From Schoenoplectus triqueter (Eukaryota > Streptophyta > Magnoliopsida > Poales > Cyperaceae), in contig CAXKVV010000016.1 of NCBI GenBank assembly GCA_964058805.1, positions 1 through 45,488 on the forward strand: a stretch of DNA of 45,488 nucleotides, given 5' to 3'. A program made the translations under genes and the position numbers. Shown here one piece after another: positions 1 to 11,246 of the stretch. How positions within the stretch are numbered: the stretch's first letter is position 1; the number at the start of each line of letters is the position of its first letter. A model generated the notes under the pieces. The model was not told the origin of the DNA. It ran no database searches and worked only from the letters and a program-made list of their open reading frames with translations.

Positions 1-564
1 ATGAAAAAGGAATTTGATGAGTGTATTATCTTGTGGCATGTTGCCACAGATATTTGCTATCATAAAGACTCTTCCAACCTATCTGAGGAGAAAGAGCGTG
101 ATGCTAGTTTGAAGGTGTCTAATTACATGGTTTATCTCCTAACACAGCAGCCTTCAATGATGCAGCTTGGATATGGTAAGATGCGATTTGAGGCAACATG
201 TGATGTGGTCAAGGAAAAATTTAAGGATCAGGGAAAGCTTGAAGACAAGAAAGCGCGCGAATTGCTTGAGCAGAAAAAAAATGGTCCCTTTAGAGAGGAG
301 GATCAGCAGGGTGAATCTGTATTAGCTGACGGCCGCCAACTTGCAAAAGAGTTGGAGGACCTTGGTCAAAAAGTAAAATGGCGGTTAATTAGTGAGACCT
401 GGATGGAGATGCTTGGATACGCTGCCATTCATTGTGACTCATACCAGCATGCTAAGGCTCTGAGCAGGGGAGGGGAATTGCTCACTCATTTGTGGTTACT
501 GATGGCCCAAATGGGAGTAGTCGAAGAGCAAAAAATGCAGCAATTCCAATCTGGATCCGTCTAA
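1..564 (+). CDS. DUF594 domain protein, 3' part only
   Basis: This is the C-terminal 187 residues of a plant DUF4220/DUF594 protein of unknown function. The reading frame is open from base 1 and ends at TAA 562-564. Family landmarks, in order, are HVATDICY near residue 14, SNYMVYLL near 41, WRLISETWMEMLGYAA near 127, and HAKALSRGGELLTHLWLLMAQMG near 150. Full-length members are usually several hundred residues with N-terminal membrane helices, so the ATG at base 1 is probably an internal methionine and the gene continues left of the window. A charged stretch (residues 74-105) separates the conserved blocks. No membrane segment is visible in this part. The frame has no break and looks like an intact gene end. 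The identity of the domain is secure; its function is not known. Confidence 0.85.
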   Translation: MKKEFDECIILWHVATDICYHKDSSNLSEEKERDASLKVSNYMVYLLTQQPSMMQLGYGKMRFEATCDVVKEKFKDQGKLEDKKARELLEQKKNGPFREEDQQGESVLADGRQLAKELEDLGQKVKWRLISETWMEMLGYAAIHCDSYQHAKALSRGGELLTHLWLLMAQMGVVEEQKMQQFQSGSV

Positions 565-2332
565 TTGGTGTATTATTAATGATATGTTTTTATCTCATGT
601 GAATTTAGAGCTGTTTAGTCACTCAGTTGTTGTTTTGCCTTTTATTTATCCTTTTCACTCCATAGCACATAAGTGGTGTTTTATGACAGATGACTTAATT
701 ACCCCTGAACTTTTGTAATTGTGCAATTTTCCTAATCATAATTGATAATAGCTTAGATTTCATCATCTATTTTTGCTTGGGTTGATCTGTACCAAGTTAG
801 ATCTTGATGGAAATGAGGCTCACTAGATCTAATTGATCATCCCTCTAATTTAATTAGTTGATAGCATTACTATATTGGCTAAAAAATCAGTGTAATTATC
901 AAAATTCGAAAACCCACAAACATGGAGTTGCAAATGCAATTTTGTATGCTCATGCTAATTAAATTCTGCTTGGTGCCGATATCGAATTCATGAGGCTTAA
1001 ATGTTAACTATGAAACAAGAATTGATACTTGAAAAACATTGTTCTGCTCTGAGAAATGAGACTTGGTGCACCCAGCTCATCCAAATTATACTTTTCATCC
1101 CAGACCCTTCTCCCTCTTTTCCGTTTTCTCCCATTGCTCGCTGAAACCGAAAGCTCCTCCATTATAATAGAAACAAGCTTTCGCTATCCTTTGCTCAATC
1201 TCTGTTGACACAAATTATGAAATGGGAATGAGAGCATGAGCAGATGGTTAATTTTGAAAATTAAAGAGTGAAAGGGATTAATTAGTCAAAATACTTACTC
1301 GGTTTAGTAAATGGGAAGCTGTCTTTGAGGGGTTAACAAAAATGAACAACCCAACTAGTGCAATTTCACTCTCATGATGGCCAATAGATGTTTCCCGAAT
1401 ACAATTAGGCTCTGAATATATGGGTGAAACCTAGCCCAGATTTATGAAATGGCTCTCTAAACCTAATTACATCAAATGACGGCTGAGATCAATTAGGGAC
1501 ACCTGGCACATGATGAGGGGAATAAATCACGTCTGGAAACGGTTATGGAGTGTCCCACATCGGGGGACGAGCTGGACAGGTGTCATTGGCCGATTGAGCT
1601 ACGATGAATTTGCTATGGGCCAATGCGTAGCACAAGAGAAAGGCTCATAACGGTCCATGCTCGTGCACTGTTCATTGTTCACCGCCTCAATCTCCTACAT
1701 AAGCTCAGCATTTCAGAAGAAAAAGAGAAAAAAGAAAAACCATTGCTTCCAAATCAAGACCGCCTCCTTCATAGAAAAACCACTATTCCCAGTAAAAGAG
1801 ACTCAGATCCAATTAGACAGGAACCTAAATTTTTTTTTTCCTCAAAAGCAAAACCAGGGAAATTCGATTTCTATAGAATAGGTATACCCCTTACAGCTTA
1901 AGATATGGAATTTCTATGATGTTTATATTATACCCTATATGAAAGATAGTGAATTAGTAAAGCTGGCTCTTTTTTTTTTCTTTCCACGTGATTCTTCTCT
2001 GGTTGTATTTTCTCTTTCATGATATTCTTTTTCTCTGTTTCATTCTATTCTTCTCAACTAAATCTTGCATGGTGTCTCTATCACATGTAAATGAGTCAAG
2101 AATATTCAACTCATGAATTTCATATCTAGCCTGAAACAAACTTTGGTTGACTTCTTTTATCAAACTACTGTTCTTTGTTCATTTTTTTTTAGTAATTTTG
2201 ATTACAAGCAAATATGAGTATATAGAAAGCCATGAATCAGTTAAAACACTCCATATTAATATAATAATCAGATTTAGTAAATCTGGTAAAAGTATATGGA
2301 GTGAGACTGGGAGCTTGTACTTTATATAATAT
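565..2332. other. Non-coding stretch after the DUF594 gene
   Basis: No convincing gene. It starts with the likely 3' untranslated region of the DUF594 gene. Several short open frames occur (for example 1623-1901), but they have low-complexity lysine-rich products and no recognisable domain. A GTCCCACATCG motif near 1552 matches the plant snRNA upstream element, but no TATA box follows at the required spacing. Confidence 0.5.
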
Positions 2333-2385
2333 TTAGCTAGTAGGTTAGTTGAAGGGTTTTTGTAACCCTCCTGAGCCTTAGCTAA
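2333..2385 (+). ncRNA. Hairpin motif, copy 1 of 3
   Basis: A 22-base core (2349-2370) holds the inner stem AGGGTT/AACCCT with loop TTTGT. It is followed outward by GGTTAG (2343-2348) against CTGAGCC (2371-2377), pairing with G-U wobbles and one bulge, and then by TTAGCTA (2333-2339) against TAGCTAA (2379-2385). The same core recurs at 3088 and 3165 with other outer stems. Strand is assigned by the core orientation; transcription is not shown. Confidence 0.45.
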
Positions 2386-3081
2386 GTAAATATATATATA
2401 AAATATATACATTTAGTCGCCTCTTTTAATCTTTCCCTTTGGTTTCATTCACTGTACCTTCTTCCTTTTCTGACTCATGCAACTGATTGTGCCTGCCTGT
2501 AAGTACAGTTACATGGAGGTAGAAACAATTATAAACAATATAACATGGCTCACGAATCTCTTTATGATGGAAAAATAAGTCAGAATATATTATTGAAGAG
2601 CTGATGCATTAATATTATACATATATACATTATTTCATCTAGATCTTACTATCACTGCAATACTGATTGCTATAAGTCTGAATGGTGAAATAGTCATAGC
2701 CTGTGAATCCATTTCTAGCTAAATATCAATTAGAATATACATCATATATCCAAAAGGGATCAATGGATGAGGCTAGTCAATTGAGTTTCACTTATATTCA
2801 TGTTTAAAGGAGATCAGTAAGACCCTGATAATAGTGCCAATAATGGTAAAAAAATACAAAAAGGGGTCTATATCTGATATAATCATATGATGCATACATA
2901 ATTAAGTATTAAGTTTTTTTTTACAATAACAGACGAAACTATCTTCTAATTTCCCTTTACTTGTTCTTGCTTGGATGTGCATTTTCTATTTTCCCCCTCT
3001 GGTTCTTCATATTTTCTATTTTTCTATCCCTCTTTCTTAATGCATTTCATATGTCAAGCAGCAAAATAGATTAATAACAAG

Positions 3082-3115
3082 GATTGGTTGAAGGGTTTTT
3101 GTAACCCTCCCAATC
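3082..3115 (+). ncRNA. Hairpin motif, copy 2 of 3
   Basis: Identical 22-base core at 3088-3109 (TTGA, then stem AGGGTT, loop TTTGT, stem AACCCT, then C). The outer stem here is GATTGG (3082-3087) against CCAATC (3110-3115), six perfect pairs that share no sequence with the outer stem of copy 3. Confidence 0.45.
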
Positions 3116-3158
3116 TCCAGTTAAACTACTAAAAATATGGAAACATAATTAAACCCAA

Positions 3159-3192
3159 AACTAGTTGAAGGGTTTTTGTAACCCTCCTAGTT
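3159..3192 (+). ncRNA. Hairpin motif, copy 3 of 3
   Basis: Identical 22-base core at 3165-3186. The outer stem is AACTAG (3159-3164) against CTAGTT (3187-3192), six perfect pairs. Downstream CCTTAGC is shared with copy 1, so copies 1 and 3 may also share a little flank. Confidence 0.45.
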
Positions 3193-4400
3193 CCTTAGCA
3201 AGGTTAATTATCCCTCAGCTCCCCAAAAACAAATCAAGGTTAGATCTGTTCTTTGATGGAGAACCAGCCCAAATATGTGTTGGTCTGTCAAAACTAAAAT
3301 TAGTTTAGACTAATGATTATCCATGAAGCCATGCACATGTTTGAGCTAATTTTTCATTAAAAACAGGAATATAAAAAAATAATGATGGTACTGAAAACCA
3401 ATAAATTGAGCCTGGACAAGCAAACTTGCAAGTAGCTATGACTGGTACCATTCCTAGTTCGCCAATACTAGAGCTAGGCAAGATTTTAAGTGAGTCATAG
3501 ATTAAAAAAATTACACATGCACTTTATGTCAGTAGATGGTAATGCTTAGAAAGATATAGGCATACTTAAAAAGGTAACTAGTAATCTCCCCCACTATCCA
3601 GTACCGAATGGAACAGTCTGTACTAACACCAATTTATTTCATTAGTACCAATACACGGAAAACAGTGAAGTTCAATACTAGGTAGAAACTCAGATGTAGT
3701 TAATTATAGAAAATGATGGTACTTAAAAGGGAACTTAAGTGTAATATGAAAATGGCTTATCTCAGTACCAAACCACAATGGAGATATAAAATGGTGCTGG
3801 CTCACCAAACCATCTACCGAACCGATGTTCAGAATAAAAATATCGTCGAACTCCTAACATTCAGGCGAAACTGATGGCGATGGCGGATCTCTGATCGATA
3901 ACTGGAATCACTAGATGAGTTATATACACGAATCTTGAAGCTGATACTGGTGAACTCACGGAGGGAATAGCGGGCACGAAAATTAAAGTGATTCAAATGA
4001 GAAAAAAAAGAATTGGGTTCACTCAACCTAGGCTCCGTATGGCAAAATAACAATTGGGCCTAATTTGACCCAGATAAAGAATAGAGTAGTTAAAGCCCAT
4101 TAAGTGAAGTAATTAATTAGCCCAACTCCGCTGGATGTTAAAAGATTTATAGTAAGCCCACAAGACAAAAATAAATAAAGGAACTGAATATAACCCAATA
4201 CCCAATAATAATAGAGAATACAATAACGGGCCCAGTGTTAATAACAGATATATTAATGACCCAAAAGGAAAAGGAGATATAAAAAAATGAATATGCCCAA
4301 AACAGAAAATTTCGGAATTAATATAATAATGATAAAAATAATCCATTTGGATGCCTTCCCAAGGTTCAAATTAACTCAAATTTCTTTCTAAAAATTTTTA
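3193..4400. other. Non-coding stretch, possible divergent dispersed repeat
   Basis: No gene seen. From about 3590 the text resembles, at low identity, the ends of the GDSL duplication blocks (about 24480-24935 and 42980-43435): both have GGTACC-type words, a GATC-rich stretch, a GGGCACG motif followed by an AAATTAAAG/GATTTAAAG word, and then GGCCCA-type words before an AT-rich tract. The relation is read by eye and is uncertain. Confidence 0.3.
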
Positions 4401-5757
4401 TATTTTTCACACTACTTTTCAGCATAAAAATATTTTATTTTGTGAAGCATAATATAATAAATAAATTCGAAATCAAAATAACATTTATATATTTCCTATT
4501 TTAAACCATGTTTTGATATAACGAAATTATAATATGTTAAATAATAATTTATAAATATATTAAATATATGTATTAATATGTATATTGATAAGAAATTATA
4601 TATATATATATATATATATATAGAATTAGGCTATGGTGCTTTGCAAAGCACCATAGTCGGACTCTATATATATATATATATGGATTCGCTTTTAAATGAA
4701 ACACAAGCATATGATAGCTTTTTAATAGCCTAAATATTATAGATGTGACATAATATAATATAATATGGTATAATATATAATCATAAAAATGTCATATGGT
4801 ATAATGATATATAATATAATATAATATATGGTTATAATATGATAGAAAGATAACATCATAATTTATAATATGATATAATATGATTTAAAGAGATGATATA
4901 ACATAAAATAATATGATAGTACAATGTGATATAATATGATACTATATAATAGCATGATGATAGGACAATATATTAAGCGATATCATAAGATAATAATGTA
5001 TAATATATAGCATGACATGATATAATATTATAATTTAGATAATACTATAAGATAATGATAATAATGTATAATATAACATGATGATATAATAAATAATATG
5101 CCATGATATAATAATATAAAAATAATAATATGATATAATAATATAATAATATGATATATGATATGATAATAATATATAATATGATAATAGTATATGATAT
5201 ATAATACAATATGATATATATAATTTGTTACGACACGACATAATACAATATATCATGATATATATATTATGATATAATATAATATAACAAGATGATATAA
5301 CTCAAAATAATATGATATAATAGATATGATATAATATAATACTATATAATAGCATGATAATGTAACAATATGTTAATATAATATGAAAATATTATATAAT
5401 ATGATATAATGATATGATATGATATAATCTAATATAACATGATATAATATGACATGAACATGATATAATAGTATTATGTTACGTAAGTCATAGTATAAAA
5501 ATGATTTTACATGATGTGATAATATGACAAAAACATGAATGATATAATATGATAACATGATATAATAGATAATCTAATGATACACTATGATAACATGATA
5601 ATATGATATAATGATATAATATGATATACTACATAACATAATACGATAAATGGTCTAAATAATAGCACATTCAAATATAATATAATATGGCATGATATAG
5701 TATGAAAATGATAAGCACACATTATATAATGTGTTATGATATGATAATATATAACTC
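4401..5757. repeat. TA-rich simple-sequence block
   Basis: About 1.3 kb made almost entirely of words such as GATATAATAT, ATAATATGAT and ATATAATA, with no coding capacity. Short open frames on the minus strand here are rich in Ile and Tyr purely because of composition. It is an irregular AT satellite rather than a clean microsatellite. Confidence 0.75.
4597..4681. repeat. Perfect 26 bp palindrome inside a (TA)n run
   Basis: The palindrome at 4631-4656 has the half-site CTATGGTGCTTTG followed by its exact reverse complement, with no spacer. It is flanked on both sides by (TA)n (about 4597-4622 and 4664-4681). The layout suggests a small hairpin element inserted into a TA microsatellite, as known for Micron-type MITEs of rice; family membership is inference. 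Confidence 0.6.
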
Positions 5758-6300
5758 AAGTTTATGAGCTGGCACAGTGTCTAAATTCATAACTTGAAAG
5801 ATCAATTAAGATGAATATACAGTTTCTGTCCATTTTCTGATAAACTATCCTCAATGTCGAACTAGCTCGATGCTTCATGTTTGACTTTGTGTGTCTAGAT
5901 GGGTCGTGTCGCCCTCGAAATAAATGACACGCCTAGATTCATGGATTGACTCAGTGTTTCAGATCCATAGTCTAGAAGATCAGTAAGGTGATCAAGTGAA
6001 TCAAAATTACCCATCTTCTGATGTACCAACCTCAATGATTAAACTGGCGGAACGCTTCAGGTTTAATTTTGTATGTTTAGATAGGTTGTGCCGCCTTTGA
6101 AATAAAGAGTACACTTAGGTTAATGAATTGGCCCAGGGCTTCAGATTCATAATCTAGAAGATCAGTCAAGATGATTATACGGTCTCCCGTCCATCTGCTG
6201 ATAAACTAAGTCTTGATGCTGAACTGATATAATACTTTACGTTCGACGTCATACGCTTAGATGGGTACTTGTCACCCTTGAACTAAAAGGCATCCCGGTG
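5758..6300. repeat. Tandem repeat of about 180 bp, three degenerate units
   Basis: Units start near 5758, 5936 and 6118. Each opens with an ATGRATTGGC-like word, then CAGTGTTTCAG, TAGTCTAGAAGATCAG, CCTCAATG and a GTTTGACTTTGTGTG word. The last unit is the most degraded. Related units occur at about 44850-45050. Confidence 0.65.
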
Positions 6301-6500
6301 TAAGTTACCTCATATAAGTCCATACATCATATCTTCAGATACAGGCTACCATGTATATGCCTATATATCTGTCCTTCAGGTGTCAGCTATCTTACGTAGG
6401 CTTTTGTGATGAGCTCATGCATGCATTTCTCCCATGTATCTTTAATTTATTATGACCACTTAATTAATACTTGGCTATTATATTTATACTTCTCTTTCTA

Positions 6501-6563
6501 GATCTAGAGGTGCCTCGAGGTTCGTAGCCCAGGGTAATTAACAATGGGGGCTTGCGCCCATTG
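6501..6563. repeat. Conserved hairpin cassette, copy A
   Basis: Opens with GATCTAGAGGTGCCTCGAGG, then TAGCCCAGGGTAATTAAC, then a hairpin CAATGGG (6542-6548), loop GGCTTGCG, CCCATTG (6557-6563). The second copy at 45337-45399 is almost identical, except that the stem reads CGGTGGG/CCCACCG. AGCCC (6527-6531) could instead pair with GGGCT (6548-6552), which excludes the hairpin. Function unknown. Confidence 0.6.
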
Positions 6564-8065
6564 GAATCTAAAAGACCCCGCAATCTCTTAAATAAACATT
6601 TAAATGTGTGTTTCATATCCATATAAATACCCAAATGCACAATTAAAGGGATCTCTGTGTCCTTCTTCCGTAATTCATCGTCCAGTTCCTTTTTCAGGGC
6701 GGTGAGAGGCGTGAAAAAGGGTCGCACACATACGATAAGTGTTATCGGCTTAATTACACAAATAACATGTTGGACATGTTATTGGACTTGACTTGTAATA
6801 AAATACTATAAGGATTGTGTATGTGTCATTAGTATTTTATTTGCTTGTTAATTCTTAGGTATGAGATAAGTGTTCTTCTTATACAAATGATTTGTATTTG
6901 TGGATATTATCCAACGTTGTCCGTAACTGACAGCCATACAGATTCTATCTCGATGTACATCTTTTGTATGAAAAAGAAGTATGAATCAAGAATATCGATG
7001 TCCCTCTCGTTTGTTGACATGAGCAATGGTATCCAAATTGGGCGCCCTAGATAAAGAATGTAGTGCAAGAATAACACATTCCTATTTTGCACCGTTCTGG
7101 ATATCATGTGACATGGAATGAGCTCGAGACGATTATCGTCGTTCAGGATCAAGATATTTGTAGCGTACATTATATCTATATTGATTAGGGATCATAATGC
7201 ACATTGCTAGGTGCCGCTTGTGATTTATGATGATTAAAAATATTTTAATCTCATTGCTAAGTGTATATAGGTCCCAAAGGGTCACACAATATAAGAACAA
7301 AACCTATAAACATTTCTTGATCATTTTGGTATTAGTTCTCTAGAATTAACACGAGTTAATTAATCATTAGACATGATTAATTAAGTATATCTATCAAAGA
7401 GTTTGATTGATAGGTCAAAACGGGTCAAAAGTAGGTCCTGGGGAGTATTTTCGGGACACATACGGACCCCGTACGGCCCTGGGCATAGTGAATTCTGGGC
7501 AGTTTTATGCACGGTTTTGTGCATGGTTCGGTTTTTGAGTCGGTTCGAGAGGTTATCTTGCTCCAAAAATAGCCAAATTTGGACAGAACGTGGCCAACTA
7601 TTAGTGGAAGGTTTTCATCTAAAAATAATGCCATATCTATGGTCAAGAAACTCGAGATTTTTTGTCCCTAACATACCCAAAATTCTGTTGAATTTCTGCT
7701 GCACCAGTTTTGATTTTTTCATGTATTGAGAACCCTTTCCACCATCTCTAAGAGTTAGAATTCGTGGAAAATGACCAGAGAATCAAGGAGAGTACTCTCA
7801 ATTGCCCTAGCAAGAGGTTGAGAAGGCGTTTGTGTGCTGTTCTTGGTGGATGCCGTTGGAGGAGATCTCGGTTGGTCTCTTGGTGTTGTGCGCGTCTCCC
7901 AATCATTTTCTGCCCTTTTGGTGACTCAAGCATGCATCAAAAGTATATTAATCTTATTTATAACTTATGTTTGGTTCAGTTTAAATCACATATAAGATCC
8001 TTTTGATTGTTTTAGATGAAAATTTTTGAATTTATACACTAGTTACACCGATAAAATCCTAACAG
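6564..8065 (-). mobile_element. Non-coding repeat with LTR-like right terminus
   Basis: No gene recognised. On the minus strand the stretch begins with TGTTAGGATTTTATCGG exactly where the reverse transcriptase frame of the neighbouring gypsy element stops, as expected for the start of an inserted LTR or similar element. Its other end and target duplication were not found. Inside are a 10 bp inverted repeat AATAACATGT/ACATGTTATT (6761-6783) and CGATAA/TTATCG (6733-6747). The left boundary of the element is unknown. Confidence 0.4.
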
Positions 8066-10123
8066 TACCCGCTTTTCAAATCTAACTTCGAGAATATAGT
8101 GACTTCACTGAGTTGATCTAGCATGTCTTCAAGCCTCGGAATGGGAAACCAATACTTAATAGTAATTTGGTTGATGGCTCAGCTATCCACACACATTCAT
8201 AATATTTCATCTTTTTTCGGCATGAGCAGTACAGGAACAGCACACGAACTTATGCTCTCACGCACAAAACCCTTGTTGAGTAGTTCTTGAACTTGTCGAC
8301 GAAGCTCTTCATGCTGGTCGGGTGACATTCGATAGTGTGCCTTATCCGGGAGACTCGAACAGGGCACCAAGTCGATGTGGTGTTGAATGCCCTGAAGTGG
8401 CGGTAATCCATCTGGCAGCCCGCCTAGTACATCTTGATAAGTAGCTGGTATTGGTTCGACGAGCTCATTTTGCTTTTCCTTTTGTTCAGGTTCTGTAAAT
8501 GTCGTCGAAGCCACAATTAAGCACATGCCTTCTTCTTCGAGCTCATGTTCAAATCCTTCTATTGGTACACAAAATATGGTCTTCCTCGTAGTTAGAAAAT
8601 CCTTTTGTATTGGCAAGATGTGTACTTCCTTGTTTCCCACTTGCACCGAGTAAAGGTATTTTCGCCCATCATATATGGCATGATTGTCAAACTGACATGG
8701 TCGGCCTAAGATGATGTGCGAAGCATTCATTGGAACAATGTCGGCTCGAATGGTGGTTGAGTAATGAGGTCCAATTAATAGTTCAAGTTGGCAACGATGG
8801 TTGACCATAATCTCAGCATCTTTATTGACCCAACCGAGCTTGTACGGATGTGGGTATGGCATGGTCGTAAGATTTAACTTTTTGAATGCCTCTTCGGAGA
8901 TAATATTCTCCTAACTACCCGAATCGATGATGATGTTGCACTTCTTATCATTGAATGCACAATAAGTTTTAAAAATATCATATATTTTCTAGTTTTCCTT
9001 GGTCGGTGAAGCGAGACATAATCGTCTTGCTACCAGACTCTCTCCAGTGACATCCTCGGGATTAGTCTCATAAGTTTCCTCTACATATGAGGCTCATTCC
9101 TCTTCACCCTCGTATTCATCATCTTGTTCAGCAACAAACTGGACTCGAGCTTTTAGGCACTCATTGGCATAATGTCCAAGATTTTGACATTGATGGCACC
9201 GGATGTTGGCTCTTCGGCCATTTGAGTTGTCGTTGTTCAGGTTGGGTAAAAGGGGTGGAGTGTGAAAGGAAGATGGATTGGTGTTTAGTTTGAAGGGTGG
9301 TTGACTGGCATTCTTAGGGGTCTTGTTTTGAGTTCGGTTCGGTATTTGTGAGGTTCTTGGAGTAAAATTTTAGTTTCTGGTTAGTTGATGCTTGATTGCT
9401 TTCACCTTGGACTGGGCTTCTGAGACAGCTGAATGTGTGTATAATGAGTGCATCTTGGATATTGCTACGAAGTCCATGGAGAAACCAAGCAACTCGCTAG
9501 TCCTCAGTTTCATTGAGCTAGTTATGAGCCTCCAATTGATAGAACTCGAGAATATATTCATCCACATTTCTCGAACCCTGAACGAGAGATTGAAACTGCC
9601 TAAACAGTGTTTTTCGGTAATTGAGTGGTAAGAACTCTCGATTCATCTCTCACTTGAGCTCATTCCAATCATTGATTGGTTGAAGGTTGTCGAGATAGCG
9701 GCGGTACTTATAATTTTGCCACCATGCTGCAGCTCATTCTCAAAATCGGATAGTAACCAAGGGCACTTATTTTTTAAAAGGAATCTCTTTTAGCTCGAAA
9801 ATCTCTTCCACTGTATGCGTCCAATCGAGGAACTCCTCGGGTTTGAGACTTTCTGAAAAGTCAGGAATCTGTACTCAAAGACCTCCATCCCAGCTTCGAT
9901 CATGAGGATTATTTCGATCTCGGTTGTCATTGTTACTATTCTCTCGATTTTGGTTGTCATTATGAGGATGATTGTTATGTGAAGGTAAATCAAGATGTAC
10001 TACAAGGTTGGTAAGTAACTGTATGATTTACTGTTGGGTTTATATGTTTTGTTGTTAATTTTGTTAAGCTATTTCATGAGCTTGTTGCATCTCATCAAGA
10101 ATAGCTTGAAGATTTGGATCCAT
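8066..10123 (-). pseudogene. Decayed Ty3/gypsy gag-protease-RT, truncated
   Basis: The remnant reads on the minus strand. A gag start (MDPNLQAILDEM) lies at 10123 and hits a stop after 19 codons. Next comes a capsid-like stretch with PEEFLDWTHTVEEIFELKE near 9780-9850. A zinc knuckle CHQCQNLGHYANEC (C-x2-C-x4-H-x4-C) lies at 9157-9198. An aspartic-protease site, CNIIIDSGS, lies near 8920 and is followed at once by a stop. The longest open piece (8197-8862) covers the protease end ([11 protein letters not shown]) and the RT entry ([19 protein letters not shown]). Beyond further stops, RT motifs [14 protein letters not shown] and [10 protein letters not shown] reach 8066, where the frame is cut. 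No catalytic RT core, RNase H or integrase remains. Several stops and frameshifts make it non-functional. Confidence 0.85.
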
Positions 10124-10188
10124 CGTTGGTTAATGGGTGGAAGTCGGAGATACAACTTCACGCAAGCGCGAAGGTGGTTGTCGAACTT

Positions 10189-10200
10189 GCTCTGATACCA
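10189..10200 (-). other. Primer-binding site of the gypsy remnant
   Basis: The minus strand reads TGGTATCAGAGC, the usual primer-binding site complementary to the 3' end of initiator methionine tRNA in plant LTR elements. It sits two bases inside the LTR edge at 10203. Confidence 0.8.
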
Positions 10201-10202
10201 CT

Positions 10203-10686
10203 TGACGCAATCTCGGTCCTAAATTAAAACTCCACTAGTGACGGACTAGGATAACTGATTTAGTGGAATACAAACAAGAAAAAGAGGAGGAACACGAGAT
10301 AGCAAAAGAGAGAAATTTCTGAAGAAATAAAGTTTTATATTGATCAAAGTTGTCCCTTTTACAAATGACATATCCTTCTTTTATAGGCTACAAGTACCTT
10401 GGAGTTAAAGAAAAATATAAATATTATTAAAGATAATACATAAAATTAAGTGCATGAATCACATTATTCTAGATGAATCTAATAAATTACTTAAGAAATG
10501 ATGATGCATGGATCTATTAAATAATGAACTTAGAAAATGATGATGCATGAACCTACTAAACATTCAATGATAAACTTAAAAAAAATGATGACTAATTAAT
10601 ATCGTCTTGAAAATACTTAAAAGTGAGCCCGCAGTCAAAAGTCTTCCGAATTCGAATTTGAATCTGACTCGAGTCGGTCTGCGTCA
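10203..10686 (-). mobile_element. 5' LTR of the gypsy remnant (484 bp)
   Basis: Bounded by TGACGCA at 10203 and TGCGTCA at 10686, which form a perfect 7 bp terminal inverted repeat of the TG...CA type, and placed directly against the primer-binding site. The matching 3' LTR is missing because the element is truncated at 8066. The outer boundary is inferred only from the inverted ends. Confidence 0.65.
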
Positions 10687-11246
10687 CCATCATTGTATGA
10701 ATCCAAATCGAAAGAGTGAAATTCCTTGTGAATTAAACACAATATCAGATTGGAAGCCTCAATATCAAATAAACTTCTTCACCGAATGAAATACGTGGAA
10801 ATTGAAGTTTATAGTTCTTGCTAAACTTGAGAATTTGAGATTAGAAGAAAGGGAAGAGGGTGGGGTGTTTGGTAGGGACAAAAAAGGGAAACAAAGGAGA
10901 GATATATACATCTGAACATAGTCAATTATCAGATAGAGTTCTGGTCTTTCTTGTTAGATCTCTTTGAATATTACTTAGTTCTAATACTTGGAACATAGAA
11001 CAGAGGTACAGCCTAAGTTTGTGTACCCAAATACTTGCAAGATTGTCTTACCTTATGAATGATTGGACATGCATATCTGATGATGATGATAGTCTGATAC
11101 AAAACAGATAGATACCAGATACACTTGATCCTGTATCAAATATTTCAGCATTTTTAAGCTGATAACACCTATAGACGCAATTAAGGCAAATTCTTCAGGC
11201 TTCTTTGATAAACCTTTTTGCAAAATTTATAATGCTGCTTAAACCA
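10687..11246. other. Non-coding stretch between transposons
   Basis: No gene, RNA or clear repeat seen. It holds a GA-rich run near 10845-10905 and several GATAC/GTATC words near 11090-11140. Confidence 0.4.

Noticed and set aside
1552..1562. GTCCCACATCG, a match to the plant snRNA upstream element
   Set aside because: No TATA box at the pol II or pol III spacing and no snRNA-like sequence downstream; the word is also common in plant repeats.
1623..1901. 92-codon open frame
   Set aside because: Lysine- and serine-rich low-complexity product with no domain; an overlapping frame is open too, and composition explains both.
5035..5558. Minus-strand frames rich in Ile and Tyr
   Set aside because: Pure by-product of the TATAATAT simple sequence.
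5758..6300. Possible centromeric satellite because of the 180 bp period
   Set aside because: Only three degraded units, and a related set is linked to the same cassette elsewhere; it is better explained as part of a dispersed repeat.
6464..6727. 87-codon minus-strand frame over hairpin cassette A
   Set aside because: The other cassette copy has a stop in this frame and residue-changing differences; no domain is recognised.
7381..8006. Several overlapping open frames on both strands
   Set aside because: They lie in a non-coding repeat, conflict with each other and show no domain.
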